The translations under genes and the position numbers were made by a program. The notes below the pieces were generated by a model, which had not been told where the DNA came from, did not search any database, and saw nothing but the letters and a program-made list of their open reading frames with translations. A stretch of DNA of 64,000 nt from Natronincola ferrireducens (GTDB taxonomy: Bacteria > Bacillota > Clostridia > Peptostreptococcales > Natronincolaceae). Of this stretch, positions 26,304 through 34,977 are shown one piece after another; within the stretch, counting starts at the first letter, position 1; each line of letters opens with the position of its first letter. The stretch covers positions 248,001-312,000 of the forward strand of contig NZ_FNFP01000001.1 in NCBI RefSeq assembly GCF_900100845.1, read 5' to 3'.

Positions 26304-26795
26304 ATGAAATCTATTGAACAGTTAAAGGAAGCCCTACAGCAGGAGTTAAACATGTATCAGCAGGTGTTGGAGATGGCGAAGGAAAAGACGCAAATTATAA
26401 AACAAGGACGTTTAAAGGAACTAGAGGAAAATACTTCTAAGGAACAGCAATATATTCGTACAATGGGAACCTTTGAAAAAATCCGTCGCTCTATTTTCAC
26501 CAATATATCCCAAGAACTAGAAATTCAAGAGCCCAGCAGTGTATCGGAGCTTCTCCTTCATCTGGAGGAAGAAGAGGCCTCCCATATAGATGATATAAGG
26601 AATCAACTACTGGAGGTTATCCATAGATTAGAAGAGATAAACAAACTAAATGAGAAGCTAATTTATCAAAGTTTAGAGTATGTTAACTTCAACATAGAAT
26701 TGATGACTACTTCCCATGAGACCAGCAGCCATTATGGAGAAAAAGAAGCAGGGAACCGTAAAACCGTTGCAAGTCTATTGGACATAAAGGTTTAG
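26304..26795 (+). CDS. flgN: FlgN-family flagellar export chaperone
   Basis: The 163-residue protein is almost wholly helical and coiled-coil (LKEALQQELNMYQQVLEMAK, LEENTSKEQQYIRTMGTFEK, IHRLEEINKLNEKLIYQSLE), typical of FlgN. FlgN escorts the hook-filament junction proteins FlgK and FlgL to the export gate; both are encoded next. The start has GGAGGTG about 8 bases upstream. Confidence 0.87.
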   Translation: MKSIEQLKEALQQELNMYQQVLEMAKEKTQIIKQGRLKELEENTSKEQQYIRTMGTFEKIRRSIFTNISQELEIQEPSSVSELLLHLEEEEASHIDDIRNQLLEVIHRLEEINKLNEKLIYQSLEYVNFNIELMTTSHETSSHYGEKEAGNRKTVASLLDIKV

Positions 26796-26830
26796 AGAAG
26801 GAGACAATATCATATAAAGGTGGTAGAACA

Positions 26831-28357
26831 ATGCGATCGACATTTTTAGGATTTAATACAGCCCGTTCTGGGTTGTTTGCAGCCCAAAGGGCTTTAGATA
26901 TAACCGGCCATAACATTGCCAATGTCAATACAAAGGGATATACAAGGCAACGGTTAGAACAGGCACAAAGCAACCCTATGGCTCTGCCAGGGGGACAAGG
27001 CATGCTGGGGACAGGTGTGGACACCCTAGCCATCAAACAACTACGAAATGAGTTTTTGGATTATAAGTTTAGGGGAGAAAACAATGCTTTGGGCTATTGG
27101 GAGGCCAAAAGGGACGGTCTTCACTTTATCGAAAGCATCTTTAATGAACCCTCGGAGACTGGAATCAGTACGGTTATGGATGAATTGTTTTCATCCTTTC
27201 AGGAGCTTAGTAAAAACCCCGAAAACCTCACAACTAGATCTTTAGTTCGCCAAAGGGCCATAGCCTTTACCAATACAGTAAACCATATGTACAATCAACT
27301 GGAAAAAATGGCAAAGGATTTAAACTTTGACATTCAGGCAACCGTCAATTCCATCAACGGCTATGCTGAACAAATTGGACGTCTAAATGAACAGATTTTC
27401 CGTAATGAAATTGATGGAGGAAATGCCAATGACCTTAGGGACCAAAGAAATCTTCTAATTGATGAGCTTTCTAAGCTGGTAAATGTAGAGGTGGTGGAGG
27501 TTTTAGATGTCAATGATGACGTTGCCTCTACTAAAGACCATGTAGGGAAAAAAATGGTCCTTCAAATCAATGGACAACCTTTAGTATCCCATGATAAAGT
27601 CTACAGATTAGATGCCACCCACAAGGATGCATCGGAGTTCTTTGAAGAAGAGCTAGACACTACAGTTTTCATGAACACTATAAAGTGGCAAAATGGCAGC
27701 ACCCTAAATACCTCAGGTCTGAAGGGGGAGTTAAAGGCCCTATTGGATTTAAGGGATGGGGAAACAGGAAGCACCAAGGGTATCCCCTTTTATATTGGTG
27801 AATTGAATCGGTTCGTTGAAAAGTTTGCTCAAAAGGTTAATGATCTCCATGCCCAAGGATATGGACTAAGTGGTGATACTGGTAACTTCTTTTTTACTGC
27901 CAATGGTGTATCCACTCAGGATATGAAGGATGATGATAACCTTAAGATTACTGCTAGAAATATAAAAATTTCACTGGACATTGAGGATTTAAATAAAATT
28001 GCTGCCTCCAGTAGTTCAGACCTGCTACCAGGGGATGCCTCCATTGCTTTAAAAATGCTGGAGCTCCGCCATGATAGCCATATGTTTACTGAAGGTAAAC
28101 CAGAGGATTTCATCAAATCCGTGATATCTAACCTAGGGGTAGATACCCAGGCGGCCATCCGAAACGCCTTCAATCAACAGGTATTGACGGAACAGGTGGA
28201 TGGCGAGAGACAGCGGATTTCAGGGGTATCGATGGATGAAGAGCTATCTAGAATGGTTATGTTTCAGCACGCCTACAATGCCTCTGCTAGAATGATCACC
28301 ACCATGGATGAAATGCTGGATGTAGTGATTAACCGAATAGGCTTAGTGGGAAGGTAG
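26831..28357 (+). CDS. flgK: Flagellar hook-associated protein FlgK (HAP1)
   Basis: FlgK forms the hook-filament junction at the cell surface. The 508-residue protein has the rod/hook N-terminal motif (FNTARSGLFAAQRALDITGH, NIANVNTKGYTRQRL) and the C-terminal coil (VDGERQRISGVSMDEELSRM, FQHAYNASARMITTMDEMLD). Length is normal for FlgK. The start follows AAGGTGG, and flgL begins 10 bases after the stop. Confidence 0.95.
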   Translation: MRSTFLGFNTARSGLFAAQRALDITGHNIANVNTKGYTRQRLEQAQSNPMALPGGQGMLGTGVDTLAIKQLRNEFLDYKFRGENNALGYWEAKRDGLHFIESIFNEPSETGISTVMDELFSSFQELSKNPENLTTRSLVRQRAIAFTNTVNHMYNQLEKMAKDLNFDIQATVNSINGYAEQIGRLNEQIFRNEIDGGNANDLRDQRNLLIDELSKLVNVEVVEVLDVNDDVASTKDHVGKKMVLQINGQPLVSHDKVYRLDATHKDASEFFEEELDTTVFMNTIKWQNGSTLNTSGLKGELKALLDLRDGETGSTKGIPFYIGELNRFVEKFAQKVNDLHAQGYGLSGDTGNFFFTANGVSTQDMKDDDNLKITARNIKISLDIEDLNKIAASSSSDLLPGDASIALKMLELRHDSHMFTEGKPEDFIKSVISNLGVDTQAAIRNAFNQQVLTEQVDGERQRISGVSMDEELSRMVMFQHAYNASARMITTMDEMLDVVINRIGLVGR

Positions 28358-28367
28358 GGGGGTATAT

Positions 28368-29744
28368 ATGCGAATTACTAATAATATGATGATTACCAAC
28401 ATGATGCGAAATCTAAATCGCAATATGCTGCAGCTGGACAAAAGACAAATGCAGGTCTCCACAGGGAAAAGAATCCACAAGCCCTCCGATGATCCTATAG
28501 CTATTTCTAGAAGCTTAAAAATCCGTGCAGATATCAGCGAATTAGAACAATATAGAAAAAATGCAGATGACTCCGTCTCTTGGTTAGAGAGTACAGAATT
28601 GGCAGCCATTAATACAGGAAAAGCCATGCAACGGCTAAGGGAGATTACCGTTCAAGCCGCCAATGGTGTCCTAACGGAAGAAGAAACCCGTAAAATTCAA
28701 GAAGAGGTTAAGGAAATTAAACAACAAATTATCAACCTTGGGAATACTACCTATGCCGGTAAATATATTTTCTCAGGAAAAAATACCGATAAGCCTCTAT
28801 TTGATCACTTTGGAAATTATAATATCGATCAATTTGATGCCAGAAATCCCAACCTCATTGATCATCGTATTCAATACGAGGTAGGGGTAGGAGAGTTAAT
28901 AGAAATCAACACCCTAGGGATTGACTTGTTTGAAAGCTATAGCAATGCTTCAGATTTAACCTTAAGCTTTCCTACAAGGCTAGGAGAAGAACATGCCACC
29001 AAGCTGAAGCTGGAGGGGTTGGAGATAGGTATAGAAATGACAGATGAAGGTGATCCGGAAGCTGAACCTCCTGTACCTCCTACATATAAAGCTATCTTGG
29101 AGATAGAAGGTGAAGAAAATTCTCCTATAACCATAACGATGGGACTAGATGAAGATAGCAATCCAATCTATCTAGTAGATGAAAATGGAGATCAAATTCT
29201 AGATGAAGATGGGAATCCAATTCCTGAAAATAAAGAAGCTTTTATGAATAGAGTCATTGGTGAATTAAAAGGTGCTATAGATGCTATAGAAAATCCATTG
29301 CACCCATTAAAAAACTTTAACTTTACAGCTCAAAACCTAAAGGAAGGCAGAGTTGTAGCAGGTAGTGAAGAAAGTGATGATAACTGGACCATTAAGGCCC
29401 AGCCTAAAAAGGCTGGTTTAATCCATCTGATAGAGAGAATAGAAGGATTTATGAAGGAAGGAAAGCATGAGGAGCTTAACAACCAGCTGGGGAACATCGA
29501 TAAATACATGGACTCCCTTCTGACCACCCGTTCAGAAATAGGGGCAAAGGTAAACCGTATGGAATTAGTTCAAAACAGAATTGCCGATGACAAAATCAAT
29601 TTTAGAAACCTACAATCCCAACTGGAGGATGCCGACATGGGGGAGGTCATCATGGAGCTCATGAACGAAGAAAACGTCTACCGTGCCGCCCTTTCAGTAG
29701 GAGCCAGAATCATTCAACCAACCCTACTTGATTTTCTGAGGTAA
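28368..29744 (+). CDS. flgL: Flagellar hook-associated protein FlgL (HAP3)
   Basis: The 458-residue protein has flagellin-like ends: N-terminal MRITNNMMITNMMRNLNRNM and KRIHKPSDDPIAISRSLKIR, C-terminal TTRSEIGAKVNRMELVQNRI and VYRAALSVGARIIQPTLLDF. It is longer than the usual 300 residues. The extra middle (about residues 215-320) is acidic and repetitive (EGDPEAEPPVPPTYKAILE, DENGDQILDEDGNPIPEN). It probably forms a surface-exposed variable domain. Confidence 0.93.
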   Translation: MRITNNMMITNMMRNLNRNMLQLDKRQMQVSTGKRIHKPSDDPIAISRSLKIRADISELEQYRKNADDSVSWLESTELAAINTGKAMQRLREITVQAANGVLTEEETRKIQEEVKEIKQQIINLGNTTYAGKYIFSGKNTDKPLFDHFGNYNIDQFDARNPNLIDHRIQYEVGVGELIEINTLGIDLFESYSNASDLTLSFPTRLGEEHATKLKLEGLEIGIEMTDEGDPEAEPPVPPTYKAILEIEGEENSPITITMGLDEDSNPIYLVDENGDQILDEDGNPIPENKEAFMNRVIGELKGAIDAIENPLHPLKNFNFTAQNLKEGRVVAGSEESDDNWTIKAQPKKAGLIHLIERIEGFMKEGKHEELNNQLGNIDKYMDSLLTTRSEIGAKVNRMELVQNRIADDKINFRNLQSQLEDADMGEVIMELMNEENVYRAALSVGARIIQPTLLDFLR

Positions 29745-29774
29745 AACCTTATAATTGTTTTAATGAATTTCGTA

Positions 29775-29797
29775 GGGAAGGGTCTGTGACCCTTCCG
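29775..29797. repeat. Hairpin between flgL and fliW (GGAAGGGTC palindrome)
   Basis: GGAAGGGTC-TGT-GACCCTTCC (29776-29796) in the context TTCGTAGG...CGCAA, with no T run. It looks like a dispersed clostridial palindrome rather than a dedicated terminator. It may tune mRNA stability between hook and regulator genes. Confidence 0.55.
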
Positions 29798-29819
29798 CAA
29801 AAATATAGGAGGAAAGATC

Positions 29820-30314
29820 ATGAAACTAAACACCAGACACTTTGGAGAAATCGAAATAGATGAAAGCAAAATATTGTTTTTCTCCGATGGCATTCCGGGA
29901 TTCGAAGACTTAACCCAATATATTATTCTACACAACCCTGACGAGGAAACCCCCTTCCACTGGCTACAGGCCATAGAGGATGGAGATTTAGCCTTTGTTA
30001 TTGTAAATCCCTTTATCTTCAAAGCCAACTATGACTTTGAAATCCCTAAAAACATCATAGAAAAACTAGAAATAAAGTCCCCAGAGGATGTCAGTGTTTT
30101 TGCCATTGTCATCATCCCAGAGGATATTAGCAAGATGACAGCCAACCTAAGGGCCCCCATCATCATCAACACAGCTAATAACAAAGCCAAGCAAATCATG
30201 CTAGATGATGAAGCCTACCACACAAAGCACTATATCCTACAGGAAATGAAGAATCTCACTGCCACAAAACAACTAAAAGTAGAGGAACAAAAAGCAGTAG
30301 AGGGGGCGAAATAG
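29820..30314 (+). CDS. fliW: Flagellar assembly factor FliW
   Basis: The 164-residue protein has the FliW signature ([55 protein letters not shown]). FliW binds flagellin and antagonises CsrA, coupling filament subunit level to flagellin mRNA translation. It lies 2 bases from csrA with flagellin next, exactly the genes of that circuit. A tail of about 20 residues follows the usual end. Confidence 0.95.
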   Translation: MKLNTRHFGEIEIDESKILFFSDGIPGFEDLTQYIILHNPDEETPFHWLQAIEDGDLAFVIVNPFIFKANYDFEIPKNIIEKLEIKSPEDVSVFAIVIIPEDISKMTANLRAPIIINTANNKAKQIMLDDEAYHTKHYILQEMKNLTATKQLKVEEQKAVEGAK

Positions 30315-30316
30315 CC

Positions 30317-30553
30317 ATGCTGGTACTGTCAAGAAAGCTGGAAGAAAGCATCATGCTAGGAAAAGACATAGAAATCAAAATCCTCGCCATAGAAGACGAC
30401 AAAGTGAAACTGGGTATCTCTGCACCAAAGGATGTAGATATTCTAAGAAAAGAAATCTATGTAGAGGTTCAAGAGGAAAACAAAGCCGCCAGTCTAAAGA
30501 GTAGAGATTTTGCTGAGTTAAAGGGTATTTTTAGTAAAAAAGATGAGAAATAA
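30317..30553 (+). CDS. csrA: Translational regulator CsrA
   Basis: The 78-residue RNA-binding dimer has [20 protein letters not shown] and [20 protein letters not shown], including the core beta strands and C-terminal Arg/Lys surface. It blocks the flagellin RBS by binding GGA motifs and is released by FliW. The flagellin leader just downstream has several GGA/AGGA words (30657-30803) that could be targets. Confidence 0.95.
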   Translation: MLVLSRKLEESIMLGKDIEIKILAIEDDKVKLGISAPKDVDILRKEIYVEVQEENKAASLKSRDFAELKGIFSKKDEK

Positions 30554-30606
30554 GTAACTATGAAGAAAAATTTGTAATATAATGAAAAAAATTATCTATT
30601 TACCTA

Positions 30607-30634
30607 TAAAGTCTTAGGAAAATATTCCGATATA
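30607..30634 (+). promoter_or_regulatory. Sigma-28 promoter of the flagellin gene
   Basis: TAAAGTCT (30607-30614), 12 bases, CCGATATA (30627-30634); very close to consensus. It implies an untranslated leader of about 170 bases, long enough for CsrA control. Confidence 0.85.
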
Positions 30635-30713
30635 TATTGTAAGATAGAAACAAATCTTACCCATAAACCTTGGCCAAGGAGAGGAAGATTTTTAAAAGCA
30701 TTTAAATCTTTAC

Positions 30714-30760
30714 AATTTTTCATTTTACATTTTAAACTTTACATTCCGCCCAAAGGGCGG
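30714..30760 (+). repeat. Dispersed leader repeat, copy 4, in the flagellin leader
   Basis: TTTTTCATTTTACATTTTAA-type words end in palindrome CCGCCC-AAA-GGGCGG (30746-30760), about 50 bases before the flagellin start. Confidence 0.65.
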
Positions 30761-30809
30761 CGGCAAGGATGCCAAAACTAAAAAAACAAATTTCAAGGAG
30801 GAATTACAA

Positions 30810-31619
30810 ATGAGAATTAATAACAACTTGATGGCAATGAACACCCACAGACAGTTGGGAGTTAACAACTTGGCAGGATCAAAATCAATGGAAAAATTAT
30901 CTTCAGGTTTTAGAATTAACAGAGCTGCAGATGATGCTGCTGGTTTATCTATCTCTGAAAAAATGAGAAGTCAGATTAGGGGACTTAATCAAGCAACAAG
31001 AAATGCACAAGATGGTATTTCTTTTATTCAAACGGCTGAAGGTGCATTAAATGAAGTTAGTGATATGTTGGTTAGACTTAAAGAACTTAGTGTTCAAGTA
31101 GCTAACGGTACTTACAGTGATGACGATAAGATAAACATTGGCGAAGAAATGGTAGCTTTAGGTGAAGCGGCTAATGAAATTCTTACTTCAACTAAATTTA
31201 ATGGCATTGATGTATTTGGTACTGGTGCTACAATAGCCTATGGAGAAGATGCTTCTCTTACCGTAACTATTGATGCTGCAACAATAACAGATTTTACAGC
31301 ATTAAAAGGTTTGACTGATGCCGCAACCGATGCTGCAGGGGCTGAAGCTGTTACAGTTACAGCTGTTGAAGATGCAATTACAGAAATGAATACACAAAGA
31401 GCAACTTATGGTGCTCAACAAAATAAGCTTGAGCATGTTATTAAAAATCAGGATACAACTCAAGAAAATTTACAAGCAGCTGAATCAAGAATCAGAGACG
31501 TAGATATGGCATCAGAAATGATGGAGTTCACTAAGAACAACATCCTTCAACAAGCAGCTACAGCTATGTTAGCTCAAGCAAACCAAGCACCTCAAGGAGT
31601 ACTTCAATTATTAAGATAA
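30810..31619 (+). CDS. hag: Flagellin (filament subunit)
   Basis: The 269-residue flagellin has complete conserved ends (MRINNNLMAMNTHRQLGVNN, MEKLSSGFRINRAADDAAGL, NAQDGISFIQTAEGALNE; C-terminal ESRIRDVDMASEMMEFTKNN, ILQQAATAMLAQANQAPQGV) and a short central surface domain (about residues 130-190, Ala/Thr-rich). The AAGGAGG site sits 8 bases before the ATG. It is driven by its own sigma-28 promoter. A fragment of a second, different flagellin lies 190 bases downstream. Confidence 0.96.
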   Translation: MRINNNLMAMNTHRQLGVNNLAGSKSMEKLSSGFRINRAADDAAGLSISEKMRSQIRGLNQATRNAQDGISFIQTAEGALNEVSDMLVRLKELSVQVANGTYSDDDKINIGEEMVALGEAANEILTSTKFNGIDVFGTGATIAYGEDASLTVTIDAATITDFTALKGLTDAATDAAGAEAVTVTAVEDAITEMNTQRATYGAQQNKLEHVIKNQDTTQENLQAAESRIRDVDMASEMMEFTKNNILQQAATAMLAQANQAPQGVLQLLR

Positions 31620-31727
31620 GCAGAGAATCAATTTTAGTGTTTTTCTAAAATTGTGGGAATCGCTTACCCTGATAAACGAAGTGAAGAAGGGTCTTAAAAC
31701 AAAGAAATAACAACAGAGGGCCAGGCA

Positions 31728-31808
31728 CAACCAAGGGGACGGTTCTTGTGGTTAAATTTTACAGATTTAAATGTTAAAATAAACCATAAGAACCGTCCCT
31801 GTGGTTAT
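31728..31808. repeat. REP element A (RAYT-associated palindrome)
   Basis: Left arm AACCAAGGGGACGGTTCTTG (from 31729) and right arm CATAAGAACCGTCCCTGTGG (to about 31806) flank a conserved AT core TTACAGATTTAAATGTTAAA. It abuts the flagellin fragment on its right side. Confidence 0.85.
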
Positions 31809-31810
31809 GT

Positions 31811-32017
31811 GCTGCTATCAACGCTGAAATTACTCAACTTAATGCAGAGTTGGATGGTATTGCAGAAAGAACTCAGTTTAATGGTAAAAAATTACTAGAT
31901 GGTAATTTAAATACTGATTTCCAAATCGGTGCTAATGCAGGACAACAAATTAATCTTACTATAGGTACAGCTATGTCATCAACAGGCTTAGCTGTAGGTG
32001 GTGTAGCTGTTGATGGT
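31811..32017 (+). pseudogene. Internal fragment of a second flagellin gene
   Basis: An in-frame stretch of 69 codons reads [40 protein letters not shown] and [18 protein letters not shown]. This is the flagellin segment around residues 105-175. It has neither start nor conserved C-terminus and is bounded on both sides by REP elements. It differs from the intact flagellin, so it comes from a longer paralogue (the intact gene lacks the QIGANAGQ motif). Confidence 0.85.
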
Positions 32018-32160
32018 AACCAAGGGTAACCAAGGGGACGGTTCTTGAGGTTGACCTTGACTCAACCAAGGGGACGGTTCTTGAGGTTGAATTTTACAGA
32101 TTTAAATGTTAAAATAAACCATAAGAACCGTCCCTGTGGTTATGGTTACCTGTGGTTATG
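32018..32160. repeat. REP element B, nested or tandem copies
   Basis: Two complete left arms (AACCAAGGGGACGGTTCTTG at 32028 and 32064), one complete right arm (about 32118-32141), and partial extra ends (GTAACCAAGGG at 32018; ACCTGTGGTTATG at 32148). The simplest reading is one REP inserted inside another. Confidence 0.8.
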
Positions 32161-32162
32161 CA

Positions 32163-32222
32163 AAGATGATGGAGTAGGTTGTGAATCCTAATTTAGGTAC
32201 TAATCTGGATATCAAACTATAA
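32163..32222 (+). pseudogene. 3' fragment of a second yjfB gene
   Basis: Codons read K-M-M-E-stop-V-V-N-P-N-L-G-T-N-L-D-I-K-L-stop. The intact YjfB protein at 34072 ends KMMEQSVNPHVGTNLDIKF. So this is the last 19 codons of a lost paralogue with an in-frame TAG, directly after REP B. Confidence 0.8.
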
Positions 32223-32240
32223 TCTAAATCATAGAAATGA

Positions 32241-32292
32241 TAAAAAACACCTCTTCTGAGTTTGAAAATGAAAATCAGAAAAGGTGTTTTTA
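32241..32292. terminator. Bidirectional terminator
   Basis: Stem AAAAACACCTCTTCTGA with TCAGAAAAGGTGTTTTT (one mismatch). It serves the minus-strand DUF4282 gene and the old yjfB remnant on the plus strand. Confidence 0.8.
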
Positions 32293-32295
32293 GAT

Positions 32296-32604
32296 TTATT
32301 TATTTTTAATTTCAACTAAAGATTCGTGAATTTTAAAAATAACAATAAGCAATTCACAATATACTCTAATGGTAATTGGAGATAAAAATAGCATTATGAT
32401 TCCTAAAAATACTTGAGCTCCACCGCCATAATACGCATTCATACCAGAAATGATCATTCCCAATGAAACTAAAACAGACAAGACAAGTCCAATATAAAAG
32501 ATAATTTTAATAATAGCCGGTGTCATCATTTTATCAAAATTTAAAAAAGTTTTGATGAATCCTTGGTTTTTTACAGTTTCAAATTCCTTCTTTACGTCTT
32601 CCAT
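32296..32604 (-). CDS. DUF4282-family membrane protein
   Basis: The 102-residue minus-strand protein has two membrane helices (KIIFYIGLVLSVLVSLGMII, VFLGIIMLFLSPITIRVYCE) and the family C-terminus (ELLIVIFKIHESLVEI), matching DUF4282. Function is unknown. The RBS AGAGGGGG lies before its ATG. It sits as an island within the rearranged flagellin-yjfB locus. Confidence 0.8.
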   Translation of the reverse strand: MEDVKKEFETVKNQGFIKTFLNFDKMMTPAIIKIIFYIGLVLSVLVSLGMIISGMNAYYGGGAQVFLGIIMLFLSPITIRVYCELLIVIFKIHESLVEIKNK

Positions 32605-32834
32605 GTGTACGTTCCCCCTCTCTAAAAGAATTTAAGTACTACTATATAACAATTATACCAAAATTAAACAATAATTTTCATTATAGCATAAAAGTAGATG
32701 ATTACAAAATATTAATGCATAAGGGTAATGCATAAGGGAACGTCAAGTCGCGTCAAAAATCCAATAAATGGATAAGGCAATCTTGATATAGCATGCATAA
32801 AATCGCCCATAATAGTAGTAAGGAGGGTGATAGC

Positions 32835-33143
32835 GTGAGATATATAGAAGGTATTCATAGAAAAAGCAAGATTGCCTTGCCAGAATATGTAGATGACTAT
32901 GTTACAGAAGATAATCCTGTAAGGATCATAGATACTTTCGTAGAAACAATAGATCTAACTGAATTAGGATTTAAGAATGCAACCTCAAAAGAGAGGGGCA
33001 GACCTGGATATAACCCCAAAGACCTACTTAAGCTATACATTTATGGATATATGAACAAAATTACTTCATCAAGAAAATTAGAAAAACAAACCCAAACAAA
33101 TATAGAAGTAATGTGGCTGCTAAGGAGATTAACACCAGATGAC
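32835..33143 (+). pseudogene. IS1182-type transposase, N-terminal fragment
   Basis: About 103 codons from GTG 32835 (AAGGAGGG 7 bases upstream) read MRYIEGIHRKSKIALPEYVD, GFKNATSKERGRPGYNP and LLRRLTPDD, the InsH/DUF772 N-terminal part of IS1182-family transposases. The frame then runs into a REP left end at about 33147. The catalytic domain is absent, so it is dead. Confidence 0.85.
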
Positions 33144-33145
33144 AC

Positions 33146-33200
33146 ATACACCAAGGGCATACACCAAGGGGACGGTTCTTGAGGTTGACCTTGACTAATT
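33146..33200 (+). repeat. REP element C, left end of the RAYT unit
   Basis: CACCAAGGGCATACACCAAG then left arm ACCAAGGGGACGGTTCTTGA (33164-33183) and GTTGACCTTGACT as in REP B. It truncates the IS1182 fragment and leads into the RAYT gene. Confidence 0.8.
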
Positions 33201-33233
33201 TAAATGGTAAAATTTACTAGGGGTGTATAAACC

Positions 33234-33992
33234 ATGCCTAGAAGAGGAAGAGAAAAAAGTCAAAGTGGGATATATCACATTATATTACGAGGAATGAACA
33301 GGCAAACAATATTTGAGGAAGAAGAAGATGCTATAAAGTTTCTACAAACTTTAAAAGAGTCCAAAGATAAAAGCGGCTATAAATTATATGCCTATTGCTT
33401 AATGAGTAACCATATCCATCTACTTTTGAAGGAAGAAGAGGAAGAGCTAGGAATCATTATGAGACGTATTGGTGCCAGTTATGTCTATTGGTACAATGGA
33501 AAATATGGTCGATGTGGACATTTATTTCAAGATAGATATAAGAGTGAAACCGTTGAAGATGATCGATATTTACTAACGGTATTAAGGTATATTCACCAAA
33601 ATCCTCTAAAGGCAGGCTTAGTAAAAGACTTAAAAGATTATAAATGGAGCAGTTACTCTGAATACATAAAGAGAAGTGAAATAATAGACACTGATTTTAT
33701 ACTAAAGCTATTTGCTAAAGATAATAATAAAGCAATCCAAAGCTTTAAAGCATTTCATGAAATCAGTAGTAATGAAACCTGTATGGATATAGAGGAAAAT
33801 AAAAAGATAACAGATGAGGAAGCTATAAAAATCATAAAAATAGGATGTAAAGTATCCCATTGCATAGATATTCAAGAAATGGAAAAGGAAGAAAAGAATA
33901 GGTGCTTAAAGTTACTAAAGGAAAATGGATTATCAACGAGGCAGATAGCTAGACTAACGGGAGTAAGCAGACATATTGTGGTTAAGGCTTAA
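33234..33992 (+). CDS. REP-associated tyrosine transposase (RAYT, Y1/HUH family)
   Basis: The 252-residue protein has the IS200-like HUH fold of RAYTs: start MPRRGREKSQSGIYHIILRG, the HUH pair in LMSNHIHLLLKEEEEE, catalytic Tyr region LRYIHQNPLKAGLV, and a C-terminal HTH (ENGLSTRQIARLTGVSRHIV). RAYTs act on REP palindromes as single-stranded DNA. The left REP end precedes it; no right REP follows within 400 bases, so this copy may be end-deleted. It appears intact as a protein. The 38255-38390 element carries a fused piece of its start and middle. Confidence 0.9.
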   Translation: MPRRGREKSQSGIYHIILRGMNRQTIFEEEEDAIKFLQTLKESKDKSGYKLYAYCLMSNHIHLLLKEEEEELGIIMRRIGASYVYWYNGKYGRCGHLFQDRYKSETVEDDRYLLTVLRYIHQNPLKAGLVKDLKDYKWSSYSEYIKRSEIIDTDFILKLFAKDNNKAIQSFKAFHEISSNETCMDIEENKKITDEEAIKIIKIGCKVSHCIDIQEMEKEEKNRCLKLLKENGLSTRQIARLTGVSRHIVVKA

Positions 33993-34071
33993 TCACCAAA
34001 GGCCCTTAAAAAACAATGGAGATTACTTAGATGATTCCTAAATTATTTCCTAAAAGAAAGGAGCTAATCCC

Positions 34072-34269
34072 ATGGACATAGCAGCCCTATCTATGAGTTT
34101 AAGTCAAATGAAGGTAGCCCAGCAAGCCAGTATCTCCGTCATGAAGATGGCGATGGATACTGCTAAAGGACAAACTATAGACCTAACTCAGATGCTAGAA
34201 GCTAATACTAAAATGATGGAGCAATCCGTCAATCCCCATGTGGGAACCAATCTAGACATAAAGTTCTAA
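34072..34269 (+). CDS. YjfB-family putative motility protein
   Basis: The 65-residue protein (MDIAALSMSLSQMKVAQQAS, SVMKMAMDTAKGQTIDLTQM, NPHVGTNLDIKF) matches YjfB, a small helical protein usually found near flagellin genes. Its function is not established. The site AAAGGAG is 8 bases before the ATG. A fragment of another copy is at 32163. Confidence 0.85.
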   Translation: MDIAALSMSLSQMKVAQQASISVMKMAMDTAKGQTIDLTQMLEANTKMMEQSVNPHVGTNLDIKF

Positions 34270-34293
34270 AGGCTCTAATAAAGGGTCTTTTTT
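34268..34293 (+). terminator. Terminator after yjfB
   Basis: Stem AAAGGCTC/GGGTCTTT with two wobble pairs, loop of 7, then TTT. Confidence 0.6.
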
Positions 34294-34457
34294 CTTGGGC
34301 TTTTCCTGTACTTCATTCTCAGATTTTAATCAATGTCAATTGTAGTTTGTTTGTCTATAAGTATATATAAATACCTAGTACAATAGTGTTTCAATGAGAT
34401 ACTACAGGGTATGAATAGTAGGGATGTAACTTAAGAAAAATTAAGGGAAACCCAGGG

Positions 34458-34502
34458 GAATATAAACCACAAGAACCGTCCCCTTGGCCTACCCCCTTGG
34501 CT
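34458..34502. repeat. REP element D, solitary right end
   Basis: TATAAACCACAAGAACCGTC followed by CCCTTGGCCTACCCCCTTGG. Only the right arm is present; a left arm cannot be seen in the preceding 150 bases. It could be the displaced right end of the RAYT unit. Confidence 0.7.
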
Positions 34503-34523
34503 TAGAGAGAGGAGGAAATAGAT

Positions 34524-34961
34524 GTGGATAAAAATATTGATTTTAATGGGCTAATAGAAACCGTAGGCAAGTGTTGTCTTTCTGAAAATTCTTGTGGTAC
34601 ATGCCAAAAAGATAATTGTTTAGTTGGGTATTGCAAGCAATCATTATTAACATCATTTAAGCAAAAGGATGAATTTATAGATAGGGGGATGGACTACATA
34701 CCCTATGCAGATACAAAACTATACGATGAGGAAACACTTGTTAATACAATTGGATTTATTTTAAACCAATGTAAAAACTGTCAGCTTTATCATGATGAAG
34801 ACTGTATTATTAATATTATTAGAAGCTCTATGGAGGTTGCTCTTTTAGGTGACCATACTGAATATAAAGGAAGTACATTAATGTATTTTTCTGATTTAGG
34901 CAATAAAAATAAAGAAATGTCACAAAGAATATATGCTGCATTTAAGCAGGTTAATAAATAG
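34524..34961 (+). CDS. Cys-rich protein of unknown function
   Basis: The 145-residue protein has Cys in [21 protein letters not shown] (first third) and [12 protein letters not shown] (middle), spaced like metal or cluster ligands. I recognise no family. GTG 34524 has GGAGG 8 bases upstream. The ferritin-like gene starts 17 bases after its stop, so the two probably form one operon, which hints at a redox or metal role. Confidence 0.7.
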   Translation: MDKNIDFNGLIETVGKCCLSENSCGTCQKDNCLVGYCKQSLLTSFKQKDEFIDRGMDYIPYADTKLYDEETLVNTIGFILNQCKNCQLYHDEDCIINIIRSSMEVALLGDHTEYKGSTLMYFSDLGNKNKEMSQRIYAAFKQVNK

Positions 34962-34977
34962 GAGGTATAAGATTAAA

